A DNA stretch of 6,334 bases from an uncultured bacterium (GTDB lineage Bacteria; Cyanobacteriota; Vampirovibrionia; Gastranaerophilales; Gastranaerophilaceae): NCBI GenBank assembly GCA_937894665.1, contig CALAWF010000103.1, forward strand, positions 1 to 6,334. The letters are read 5' to 3'. Below the pieces are notes generated by a model that was not told the DNA's origin, did not search any database, and saw nothing but the letters and a program-made list of their open reading frames with translations. Of this stretch, positions 1-6,168 are shown piece by piece. Numbering within the stretch: the stretch's first letter is position 1; each line of letters begins with the position of its first letter. The position numbers and the translations under genes were made by a program.

Positions 1-354
1 AAAAAAGCTGTTAACGAAGCTGTTGGATATGATTATCCATTAGTATTACACGGTTCATCTTCAGTTCCAAAAGAATTCGTTGCTAAATGTAACAAATTCG
101 GTGGTAACTTACCAGATGCACAAGGTGTTCCAGAAGATATGCTTAACTACGCTTCTAAACACGGTGTTGCAAAAATTAACATCGATACAGATTTAAGACT
201 TGCAATGACTTCTACAATCAGAGAATTCTTTATTGAACACCCTGAAAAATTCGACCCAAGAGAATACATGGGACCAGGTAGAACAGCCGTTAAAGAAATG
301 GTTATGCACAAAATGAGAGATGTATTGGGTACAGCAGGACACGCTCAAGACTAA
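1..354 (+). CDS. fba: Class II fructose-1,6-bisphosphate aldolase, C-terminal part (5' end outside window)
   Basis: The last 117 residues of a class II (zinc-dependent) aldolase, read in frame from base 1 to a TAA at 352-354. The family cleaves fructose 1,6-bisphosphate into DHAP and glyceraldehyde 3-phosphate (and the reverse) in the cytosol, for glycolysis and gluconeogenesis. Seen directly: the LVLHGSSSVP segment at visible residues 14-23, whose His is a zinc ligand in this family; KINIDTDLRLA near residues 58-68, the loop that binds the DHAP phosphate; and the C-terminal FDPREYMGPGR...GTAGHA tail. The first zinc ligands and the catalytic Asp would lie upstream of the window. The HGSSSVP form resembles the cyanobacterial/CbbA-type branch. 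Codon use is rich in AAC, TTC and GGT compared with the AAT/TTT-heavy neighbours, as expected for a highly expressed gene. A hairpin terminator starts 34 bp after the stop. Confidence 0.95.
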   Translation, partial: KKAVNEAVGYDYPLVLHGSSSVPKEFVAKCNKFGGNLPDAQGVPEDMLNYASKHGVAKINIDTDLRLAMTSTIREFFIEHPEKFDPREYMGPGRTAVKEMVMHKMRDVLGTAGHAQD

Positions 355-388
355 TTGCTTGATAATACAAAACTCTAACAAAGTTGCA

Positions 389-420
389 AAAACACCCACC
401 TCTTATGAAGTGGGTGTTTT
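389..420. terminator. Bidirectional rho-independent terminator between convergent genes
   Basis: AAAACACCCAC (389-399) and GTGGGTGTTTT (410-420) form a perfect 11-bp stem around a 10-base loop; TC/GA at 401-402 and 407-408 could extend it past one mismatch. On the plus strand the stem ends in TTTTGTT, ending the aldolase transcript 34 bp after its stop. On the minus strand it is followed by TTTTTGC, ending the nucleotidyltransferase operon 20 bp after its stop at 441. Use in both directions is inferred from the symmetry and the convergent gene order. Confidence 0.88.
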
Positions 421-440
421 GTTATAAAAATCAATACTTT

Positions 441-1229
441 TTAAATTATATCTTGCAAATTATAAACCATTGTCTTTAAAATTTGTAGAGTTTCAGAATT
501 TGGTTGTTTCAACAAATTCACAATATTTTTCTCAAAATCCAAAGGTAAAATTTTACAATTTTCATTAGCAAATTTTATTAATCTTTTTTCTCCAGGATGA
601 AGTAATTCATTTTTTGCAAAAATTACATCAAAATAACTGGCTAAAAAGGCGGATATTCTATGATTTATACTATTTATATCATTTCTTTTTATGGCTTTTT
701 CAATTTGTTCATAATAAGAAGCAAATGGTTTTTCATACATTAACATCATATTTCGATGAATTATATTTAATTTTAATCTTTCAGGATACGGGGTATCAAT
801 TTTCTTTTTCAAATTGGTCAAATATTCTTTTTCTTCAAATAGAATATTGAAATTCTTTAAAGTATATAAAAAACATGTAGTATAACCATTTGAAGGATAA
901 TTTTTTACCCAAACGTTATCTACAACTTGGCTAAACCAATTAACATTCCAAAACATAACATCCAACTGAATATTAAGTCCATCAACAAAATATTCATCTC
1001 CGGCACCAAAATATTCACCGCCGACCTCAAATTTTGTTGAATATTTTTCTACTACAGCCCGTCTTTTATCAACAGAAATGTCTTCTGATACAAAAACATA
1101 AACATCAACATCAGAAAGATTATCACTCGTTTTGGCAGATGTTGTTCCCCCAATTGCAATTGCTTTTACTTCCGGAAAGTTTTTGTACTCACTAATAATT
1201 TCATCTAATAATTGACTATCTATCTCCAT
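441..1229 (-). CDS. Nucleotidyltransferase-fold protein, pol-beta superfamily (DUF4037-like), function unknown
   Basis: A 262-residue protein whose N-terminal third has the polymerase-beta nucleotidyltransferase signature: GGT at 27-29, then SDVDVYVF with metal-binding Asp40 and Asp42, and a likely third carboxylate Asp90 in IQLDVMFW. Enzymes with this fold transfer a nucleoside monophosphate to small molecules, proteins or RNA, but the substrate cannot be read from the sequence. The C-terminal half is mostly helical with an HPGEKRL stretch at 211-217, which I associate with DUF4037-type proteins from memory. No signal peptide or membrane segment is visible. It is the last gene of the operon: its ATG overlaps the 3' end of ispD by 14 bp, with an AGGAG six bases before it. 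The minor aminoglycoside or lincosamide nucleotidyltransferase families share this fold, but nothing specific supports a resistance role. The catalytic residues look intact, so an active enzyme is likely. Confidence 0.8.
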   Translation of the reverse strand: MEIDSQLLDEIISEYKNFPEVKAIAIGGTTSAKTSDNLSDVDVYVFVSEDISVDKRRAVVEKYSTKFEVGGEYFGAGDEYFVDGLNIQLDVMFWNVNWFSQVVDNVWVKNYPSNGYTTCFLYTLKNFNILFEEKEYLTNLKKKIDTPYPERLKLNIIHRNMMLMYEKPFASYYEQIEKAIKRNDINSINHRISAFLASYFDVIFAKNELLHPGEKRLIKFANENCKILPLDFEKNIVNLLKQPNSETLQILKTMVYNLQDII

Positions 1230-1887
1230 ACATTTCTCCTAAATAAATTGCTGCTAAAGCCAAATCAGATTTTGTTGTAACCTTAATATTGCGATAATCA
1301 CCTTCTTGAATAAAAACATCATAGCCAAGATATTCCAACATGCCAGCATCATCAGTATAAGACTCATCTTTTAGTGTTTCGTGAGCAGATTTTATTATCT
1401 TGTATTCAAAAGCCTGCGGAGTTTGGGTATTATACAATCTTGAACGATCAATTGTCTTGATAATTAAACCATATTCATCAACCTCTTTTATCGTATCCAC
1501 AGTTTTTGTCATAACAGAAATTGCTCTTTTTTCTACAACATCAACCATTAATTTTTTAATAATTTCAGGAGAAATCATCGGTCTTGCACCATCATGGATT
1601 AGTACATAATCACAATTTGTAGCCTCTAACCCTTTTCTTACAGATTCTTGACGAGTTTTGCCGCCTTCAACAACTTTGACGTTAGGAAAATCTTGAAACA
1701 TCTCAGATACATTATCAATTATTGTAGGGTTTGCACAAATAACTATTTCATCAATACTTGAATTTAAAAATGCTTCTACTGTATATTTAAGAATTTCTTT
1801 TCCATGAACTTTTTCGAGCAATTTATTAGTTGAGCCGCCAAACCTTGAAGATGTACCACCAGCCGTGATAATTGCAGTATATTTCAT
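1216..1887 (-). CDS. ispD: 2-C-methyl-D-erythritol 4-phosphate cytidylyltransferase
   Basis: IspD joins CTP and 2-C-methyl-D-erythritol 4-phosphate to make CDP-methylerythritol, the third step of the MEP isoprenoid pathway, in the cytosol. At 223 residues it has the normal family length. Motifs in order: the nucleotide-binding loop AGGTSSRFGG at 9-18 with Arg15, and Lys22 in TNKLL; HDGARP at 98-103; VDTIKEV at 130-136; TIDR at 145-148, then NTQTPQAF at 153-160; YTDDAGMLEYLG at 177-188; and NIKVTTKSDLALA at 200-212, where Lys202 matches the conserved substrate-side Lys. By alignment from memory with E. coli IspD these are the catalytic and binding positions, so the enzyme should be active. AAGGAG six bases before the ATG supports the start. 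It begins 13 bp after thiL and overlaps the next gene by 14 bp. The sugar cytidylyltransferase TarI/IspD-like group is a close alternative, but no teichoic acid genes are nearby. Confidence 0.93.
   Translation of the reverse strand: MKYTAIITAGGTSSRFGGSTNKLLEKVHGKEILKYTVEAFLNSSIDEIVICANPTIIDNVSEMFQDFPNVKVVEGGKTRQESVRKGLEATNCDYVLIHDGARPMISPEIIKKLMVDVVEKRAISVMTKTVDTIKEVDEYGLIIKTIDRSRLYNTQTPQAFEYKIIKSAHETLKDESYTDDAGMLEYLGYDVFIQEGDYRNIKVTTKSDLALAAIYLGEMYGDR
1236..1240 (-). promoter_or_regulatory. Ribosome binding site of the nucleotidyltransferase, inside ispD
   Basis: AGGAG lies six bases before the ATG at 1229-1227 and within the last codons of ispD. It supports this start codon and translation coupled to ispD. 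Confidence 0.75.
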
Positions 1888-1893
1888 ATTCTA

Positions 1894-1899
1894 CTCCTT
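1894..1899 (-). promoter_or_regulatory. Ribosome binding site of ispD
   Basis: AAGGAG sits six bases before the ispD ATG, directly after the thiL stop codon. It fixes the ispD start and is the strongest Shine-Dalgarno match in the operon. Confidence 0.75.
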
Positions 1900-1900
1900 A

Positions 1901-2809
1901 TTATTTTTCAAAATGATTAAAAATCTTTTCTTCTACATCCTGTTTTGAATAATGTTTAACACTCTCGTCCAATTTAAGATTAACCCCTAAACCATCACAA
2001 ACAGTACCAATCTCAATTCCACCATCGTAACTTTGAGGTACAGTCGCAAGAATTTGATAATCTTCACCACCAAACAAAACTAAATCTTGCCAATTTTCAA
2101 ACTGTTCAATATCTTTATCATACGGAATTTTATCAAAATCAATATTTAACAAGACACCGCTTTCATTTGCAATAGTTGATAATGCGTCCATCAAACCATC
2201 AGAAGTATCCATCATTGCATAAGGTTCTTGCACTGTTGTCGAAATATTTTTTCCAAATTCAACTTGTGCAACTGGATTAGTATGAGATTTAATAAATTTT
2301 TCAGGAGATTTTTTACCACCTAATAACAATTTTAAACCGGCAGAACTTGAACCATGAATACCGGAAACAATAACTTTTTGACCAACTTTAGCATTTTTAC
2401 GGGAAGAAATATTTCGTCCTAAAGTTTTTCCAATAGCACAGATTGAAATATATATTTTTTCAGAACCCGTAATATCCCCCCCGACAATCTGAATATCACT
2501 CCCACAAGCTTTTTTACACCCATTATAAAATTCTTCCACAAAACTATTTTCAATATTAGAAGGCAAAGATAATGATGCGGTTAAATACTTAGGTTCTGCT
2601 CCACTTGCAGCAACATCAGAAACATTTACCATGACAGACTTGAAACCTAAATCAAATGCTGAAGTAAATTTTGTTGAAAAATGAATATCTTCAACAAGGC
2701 TATCTTGAGTTACAACAATTCCTAAATCCTTCAAATATGCACAATCATCTCCAATATATGGAGAATTTAAGATATTTTTTATAATTGATATAAACTCTTT
2801 TTCTTTCAT
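1901..2809 (-). CDS. thiL: Thiamine-monophosphate kinase
   Basis: ThiL phosphorylates thiamine monophosphate with ATP to give thiamine diphosphate, the active cofactor. It belongs to the PurM/HypE/SelD-like ATPase superfamily. The 302-residue protein has the family motifs in order: IGDDCAYL at 19-26; TQDSLVEDIHF at 34-44, the metal and ATP site; NVSDVAASGAEPKYL at 62-76; IVGGDITGS at 108-116; MMDTSDGLMDAL at 199-210; and FGGEDYQILATVP at 246-258. All the acidic metal ligands expected in these motifs are present. The N-terminus is short: the usual leading 'GEfelI' segment is represented by KEFISII. It starts 5 bp after the stop of the GGDEF-HD-GYP gene, and no clear Shine-Dalgarno sequence precedes its ATG, so translation is probably coupled to the upstream gene. 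No other thiamine gene is in the window. Confidence 0.94.
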   Translation of the reverse strand: MKEKEFISIIKNILNSPYIGDDCAYLKDLGIVVTQDSLVEDIHFSTKFTSAFDLGFKSVMVNVSDVAASGAEPKYLTASLSLPSNIENSFVEEFYNGCKKACGSDIQIVGGDITGSEKIYISICAIGKTLGRNISSRKNAKVGQKVIVSGIHGSSSAGLKLLLGGKKSPEKFIKSHTNPVAQVEFGKNISTTVQEPYAMMDTSDGLMDALSTIANESGVLLNIDFDKIPYDKDIEQFENWQDLVLFGGEDYQILATVPQSYDGGIEIGTVCDGLGVNLKLDESVKHYSKQDVEEKIFNHFEK

Positions 2810-2814
2810 TATGA

Positions 2815-4722
2815 TTAAACTATATCATGCTCAATTAGTGAAATAAATTCTTTTACAAGGGTATTATTCCATTTTTTACCTGCATCTGATTTTATAATTT
2901 CCAAAGCATCTCGAGAAGATAACTTAGCTCTATACGGACGAGGCTCAATTAGGGCAAAATATTCATCAATAATTAAAATAATTTGTGAAGTTAGCGGAAT
3001 TTCCTCTTTAGACATTTTGTTTGGATAACCTGAACCATCCCAATTTTCATGGTGATGTTCAATTATCGGTAACACATCCTGAATATAAGAAATAGGTTTC
3101 AAAATCTCTCTTGCCGCAATAATTGGATGATTTTTAATTTTATTACGTTCTTCATCTGTGAGAGGTGTTGCCTTTTGCAATATATCTTGTGGAAGCATTA
3201 AATTCCCAATGTCATAAAGAAGAACTGCAACTTTCAAATTATCGATTTCTTCTTTTGGTAAATCAAATCTTTTTGCTAAACTTGCAGCCATAAGAACTTT
3301 ATTCTTAATAACCCCAGAAGAGTGCATCGGGTTATACAACTTAGTCAAAACATCTGCAACGGTGTATAAAGATTCATTAGTCATTTCATCTTTATTGGCA
3401 GGAGCTTGAAGTTTCAAGCATAATTCTTTTGAAAGATGTTTTGCCATTGGAATTCGATTTTTAGACAAAATATCAACAAATGTATTAACTGCGATTTCTT
3501 GCCAAGAAGTTTCAGAAATTGGTTTTGCAAGAGTAACTCTGTTACGACCATCTCGTTTTGAAGTGTACATAGCTTGGTCAGTAAGTTCCAGAAGTTCTTC
3601 AACATTATCAGTATGTTCAAAATACGTCGCAACACCCAAACTACCCGTAATATGACCAATTGTATCAATCTCAGTTTTTTCAATTGCACTACGTATTCTT
3701 TCTGCCGCAATCATTGCACCATCAGATGAAATCCCCGGAAGCAAAACATCAAATTCTTCACCGCCAATACGAGCCGGAACATCGACAGAACGAGCGTTTG
3801 CTTTTAGGACATCCGCAATAGTTTTAATTGCCAAATCACCGTAAAAATGTCCATGTGTATCATTAATTTTTTTCAAAAAGTCCAAGTCAATCCCAATAAT
3901 AGAAAATGGTTGTTGTTGACGTTTTGCACGCTGAACTTCTTTTTCTAAAGATTCTTCAAAATATCTTCTATTATACAATCCTGTTAAGGCATCCGTAACA
4001 GCTTGATCTCGAACTGCTTGGAACAAATCAGCAATAGTTATCGCCATTTCAATCTGTTTTGCAAATAAACCTAAAAAATCCATTTCAGTTCCAGCCAATT
4101 CTTCACGTGCAGAAAATACGCAGAACCAGCCAAACTCTTTATTTTGAGTAATTAAAGGAATTACAATTACAGATTTTATAGGTTGATTAGAAATAACTTT
4201 CTTAACAACTTCCGGATCCAAATCAGGCAAAACAGATTTTAATGACAAACCAATAGCTTTTGTTTGAATAATCTTTCTTTGCCTCATTGTATCAGCAAAA
4301 ACACTTTCATTATCATAATTCAGTTTTCTTGTCTGAATTCCGGGAGAACCAATTATATTATTCAATCTATCAATCAAACCATCATTTGATTGTGCAAGAA
4401 TTTGCAAATACTCACCATCTTCATCAACGCACTTATGAATAATTGCACAGTGCATATAACCAAGTTCACCTTGAGTACTATTAACAATGGCTTCCATAAC
4501 ATTTTCCAGTGGAGTAGAAGAATTCATCATCTCCCAAATATGTTGAAGAGTAAACATTCTACGATTTGCATCGTCAAGCTCTTCTGTTCTTTCCGCAATT
4601 TCTTTTTCTAACTCAAGATTGCGTTCATATATCTCAAGATAATCACGCTTTTCGTGATAAATGTTATTCTCAACTTCGGAAACCTTTTTTGTAACTTCTT
4701 TAAATTTGTCGAATAAACCCAT
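2815..4722 (-). CDS. GAF-GGDEF-HD-GYP signalling protein with intact GGEEF and degenerate HD motif
   Basis: A 635-residue cyclic-di-GMP signalling protein, apparently cytosolic because no membrane segment or signal peptide is visible. Domains: a charged coiled coil at about 12-60; a GAF-like sensory domain at about 70-232; a GGDEF diguanylate cyclase domain at about 238-400; a linker; and an HD-GYP domain at about 450-635. In the cyclase half I see DLDFLKKINDTHGH (279-292), GD at 295-296, GGEEF at 320-324, and an RxxD inhibitory site (Arg311-Asp314) exactly five residues before it, so c-di-GMP synthesis with product feedback is expected. In the HD-GYP half the GYP motif (WDGSGYP, 561-567), His532, HHE at 557-559 and Asp586 remain. 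The HD pair is Tyr503-Asp504, the next Lys is Asn507, and no His aligns convincingly at the first-helix position. Phosphodiesterase activity is therefore doubtful. It is the first gene of the operon, with its own strong promoter and an AAGGA five bases before the ATG. Confidence 0.92.
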   Translation of the reverse strand: MGLFDKFKEVTKKVSEVENNIYHEKRDYLEIYERNLELEKEIAERTEELDDANRRMFTLQHIWEMMNSSTPLENVMEAIVNSTQGELGYMHCAIIHKCVDEDGEYLQILAQSNDGLIDRLNNIIGSPGIQTRKLNYDNESVFADTMRQRKIIQTKAIGLSLKSVLPDLDPEVVKKVISNQPIKSVIVIPLITQNKEFGWFCVFSAREELAGTEMDFLGLFAKQIEMAITIADLFQAVRDQAVTDALTGLYNRRYFEESLEKEVQRAKRQQQPFSIIGIDLDFLKKINDTHGHFYGDLAIKTIADVLKANARSVDVPARIGGEEFDVLLPGISSDGAMIAAERIRSAIEKTEIDTIGHITGSLGVATYFEHTDNVEELLELTDQAMYTSKRDGRNRVTLAKPISETSWQEIAVNTFVDILSKNRIPMAKHLSKELCLKLQAPANKDEMTNESLYTVADVLTKLYNPMHSSGVIKNKVLMAASLAKRFDLPKEEIDNLKVAVLLYDIGNLMLPQDILQKATPLTDEERNKIKNHPIIAAREILKPISYIQDVLPIIEHHHENWDGSGYPNKMSKEEIPLTSQIILIIDEYFALIEPRPYRAKLSSRDALEIIKSDAGKKWNNTLVKEFISLIEHDIV

Positions 4723-4757
4723 CAGATTCCTTCAAAAATACGATAATCTAACTACCT

Positions 4758-4786
4758 ATTATAACACTTTTTAACTAAAATATCAA
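4758..4786 (-). promoter_or_regulatory. Sigma-70-type promoter of the GGDEF-HD-GYP / thiL / ispD operon
   Basis: On the minus strand, TTGATA (4786-4781, 5/6 match to the -35 consensus) is followed after exactly 17 bp by TATAAT (4763-4758, 6/6). Transcription would start near 4751, giving a leader of about 28 bases with an AAGGA before the ATG at 4722. The -35 box lies inside the last codons of the upstream glycosyltransferase. I see no terminator between the two genes, so read-through from the glycosyltransferase is also possible. Confidence 0.75.
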
Positions 4787-5821
4787 GGTATTAATAACAT
4801 CAATTACATCTTTTGGATTTGGAAATTTAGTACAAGCGTTCAAATTCTTTCTAAGATGACACTTTCTTTTGAAACAAGGTTCACAAGGCAACCCCGAACC
4901 TCCAAGAGCAACATATTTGTTAGGATTTCCAAACGGAGCAAGAACATCTTTCGGAGTGCAAGTAAAAATAGTAATAACAGCAGGTTTACCTGTAGCCCAA
5001 GCTAAATGAGCACTTCCACTATCCGGAGCCATAACTAAATTTGCACGAGAAAATAATTCAATCAGTTCTAAAATATCAGTTTTTCCGGCTAAATTCAAAT
5101 ATTTTCCATCGGTAATATACTCAATTAAATCGCTATCACAAGGACCACCGGTGAAAACCAAATTGCATTTATCTGCAATATTTTCTACAACCATCTTCCA
5201 GTTATCTTTTTCCCAATGCTTGTTAGCCCAAGTTGTCGCTGGTGCAATAACAACCAAAGGTTTTGTATTATCAATATCAGATAAAAGTTTATCAATTTTT
5301 TCAATAGTTTCAGGTTTTGATGGAGGTAAAGAAACTTGAATATTATCAACTTTTATTCCCAAATGTTCAGCATATCTAAGATAGTTCAACACAATTGGAG
5401 AATTCGGGGCATAAGAAATATTATCAATCCATTCGTTGCCACCAAGAACAGACAACTCTCTACCCTCTTTTGAAATAATTCTTCTTTTTGCACCACAGAA
5501 TAATAGCCAATACAAACTTTTTAACATCATTTGAGAATCAATTGCAATATCAAATTTTTCAGCTCTAATTTGTTTTAGTATTGCTAAATATTCTTTAAAA
5601 TTTTCTAAACAAAAACCACGGGATTTCCATTTTTTGATAGGAACTAAAATAGTTTTATCAACACAAGGATTATTCTCAACAACTTGAATTCCTTTTTCAG
5701 AAACAAGCCACGTAATTTCATAACCCGCATTTTTCAAAGCATTTGCAAGTGGAATATTAAAAATAACATCCCCAAGTGATGACAATTTGATAAGTAATAA
5801 TTTTTGTTTCTTTTCTTCCAT
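4775..5821 (-). CDS. Glycosyltransferase family 9 protein (ADP-heptose:LPS heptosyltransferase type)
   Basis: A GT9 enzyme. The family transfers heptose from ADP-heptose to the LPS inner core at the cytoplasmic face of the inner membrane. In the 348-residue form: SSLGDVIFNIP at 14-24, with Asp18 matching the catalytic base of E. coli WaaC; APATTWANKHWEKDNW at 193-208, where Lys201 matches a conserved phosphate-binding Lys; FTGGPCDSD at 223-231; and NLAGKTDILELIELFSRA (243-260) leading to APDSGSAHLAWATGKP (265-280), whose Asp267 is in the nucleotide-sugar site. A cluster C-x2-C-x4-C-x8-C lies at 313-330. An ATG four codons upstream (5833-5831) is in frame, but it has no Shine-Dalgarno and sits about 7 bases from the predicted transcription start; the ATG at 5821 has a GGGGA before it. 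The exact acceptor (heptose I, II or another sugar) cannot be told. No other LPS gene is in the window. Confidence 0.88.
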   Translation of the reverse strand: MEEKKQKLLLIKLSSLGDVIFNIPLANALKNAGYEITWLVSEKGIQVVENNPCVDKTILVPIKKWKSRGFCLENFKEYLAILKQIRAEKFDIAIDSQMMLKSLYWLLFCGAKRRIISKEGRELSVLGGNEWIDNISYAPNSPIVLNYLRYAEHLGIKVDNIQVSLPPSKPETIEKIDKLLSDIDNTKPLVVIAPATTWANKHWEKDNWKMVVENIADKCNLVFTGGPCDSDLIEYITDGKYLNLAGKTDILELIELFSRANLVMAPDSGSAHLAWATGKPAVITIFTCTPKDVLAPFGNPNKYVALGGSGLPCEPCFKRKCHLRKNLNACTKFPNPKDVIDVINTLIF

Positions 5822-5826
5822 TTTAT

Positions 5827-5831
5827 TCCCC
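5827..5831 (-). promoter_or_regulatory. Weak ribosome binding site deciding the GT9 start
   Basis: GGGGA lies five bases before the ATG at 5821-5819. The upstream in-frame ATG at 5833-5831 has only AT-rich sequence before it, so the downstream ATG is preferred. The Shine-Dalgarno match is weaker than at the other genes here. Confidence 0.5.
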
Positions 5832-5841
5832 ATTTAGATAT

Positions 5842-5853
5842 GTATAATTATAC
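5842..5853. repeat. Perfect 12-bp palindrome over the GT9 -10 box
   Basis: GTATAATTATAC reads the same on both strands and covers the TATAAT at 5852-5847. It places a TATAAT on each strand. It could be an operator for a dimeric regulator, or a chance product of an AT-rich -10 region. Confidence 0.4.
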
Positions 5854-5875
5854 GTGAAAAGTCAAATTTCGTCCA
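5847..5875 (-). promoter_or_regulatory. Sigma-70-type promoter of the GT9 gene
   Basis: On the minus strand, TGGACG (5875-5870, 4/6 to the -35 consensus), a 17-bp spacer, then TATAAT (5852-5847, 6/6). Transcription would start near 5840, about 19 bases before the preferred ATG at 5821. A TTGACT at 5865-5860 matches the -35 consensus better but is only 7 bp from the TATAAT, so it cannot pair with it. Confidence 0.6.
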
Positions 5876-5887
5876 GATAAAGAAAAA

Positions 5888-6166
5888 TTACATATCAAAT
5901 AAATCAGAATGAAAACCTGTAGAAGTTGCAAATAATATTAATTCAGAATAATCTATTCGATAAATTAAAAGCCAATCAGGTTCAATATGACATTCTCTAA
6001 AACCTTGCCAAGAACCACTTAATTGATGGTCTTTGTTTTTTGCCGGTAAAACTTCTCCACGAGATAATTTATCCAATATATCAACAAGCAAACTCAAATT
6101 CTTATTTCGCTTCTTCATTAACTTTACATCTTTTTTCATCTTTGATGTAAAAACAATATCGTACAT
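5888..6166 (-). CDS. YafQ-type mRNA interferase toxin (RelE superfamily)
   Basis: A 92-residue toxin of the YafQ branch of the RelE fold. YafQ cleaves mRNA at the ribosome and stops translation until its antitoxin binds. Visible family marks: DHQLSGSWQGFRECHIEPDW (46-65) and the C-terminal FHSDLF (85-90). His47, His60, Asp64, His86 and Phe90 match the residues reported as important in E. coli YafQ (His50, His63, Asp67, His87, Phe91), aligned from memory, so activity is expected. One change: the usual Arg in the RTGSHSDLF-type ending is Ser82 (STGFHSDLF). The gene starts 2 bp after the antitoxin stop. GAGG seven bases before the ATG lies inside the antitoxin gene, giving coupled translation. 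The length is normal for the family. No terminator separates it from the GT9 gene downstream. Confidence 0.92.
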   Translation of the reverse strand: MYDIVFTSKMKKDVKLMKKRNKNLSLLVDILDKLSRGEVLPAKNKDHQLSGSWQGFRECHIEPDWLLIYRIDYSELILFATSTGFHSDLFDM

Positions 6167-6168
6167 TC

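Noticed and set aside
193..399. Open frame on the minus strand opposite the aldolase end
   Set aside because: Antisense to a clearly conserved coding region and running into the terminator hairpin; no ribosome site or recognisable protein.
614..850. Plus-strand open frame of 78 codons within the nucleotidyltransferase gene
   Set aside because: Antisense shadow of a gene with intact motifs; composition rich in Phe, Tyr and Leu, as expected from reversed AT-rich code.
441..1229. Antibiotic (aminoglycoside or lincosamide) nucleotidyltransferase
   Set aside because: Only the general fold signature is shared; length, C-terminal HPGEKRL region and housekeeping operon do not point to resistance.
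1400..1609. Plus-strand open frame within ispD
   Set aside because: Antisense to conserved IspD motifs; no family resemblance.
3414..3710. Minus-strand 98-codon open frame inside the GGDEF-HD-GYP gene, alternate frame
   Set aside because: Same-strand out-of-frame shadow; the in-frame reading carries the conserved GGDEF domain and linker.
4390..4611. Plus-strand open frame opposite the GAF/coiled-coil region
   Set aside because: Antisense shadow with no recognisable domain or start signal.
4723..4774. Terminator or riboswitch between the GT9 gene and the operon
   Set aside because: No stable inverted repeat with a T-run is visible; the space is taken up by the promoter and a short leader. 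A TPP riboswitch before thiL was also sought, but thiL is only 5 bp from its upstream gene.
5151..5339. Plus-strand open frame opposite the GT9 gene
   Set aside because: Antisense to conserved GT9 motifs; no support as a gene.
5860..5865. TTGACT as the -35 box of the GT9 promoter
   Set aside because: Only 7 bp from the TATAAT, far below the usual 16-18 bp; TGGACG at 5870-5875 has the correct 17-bp spacing.
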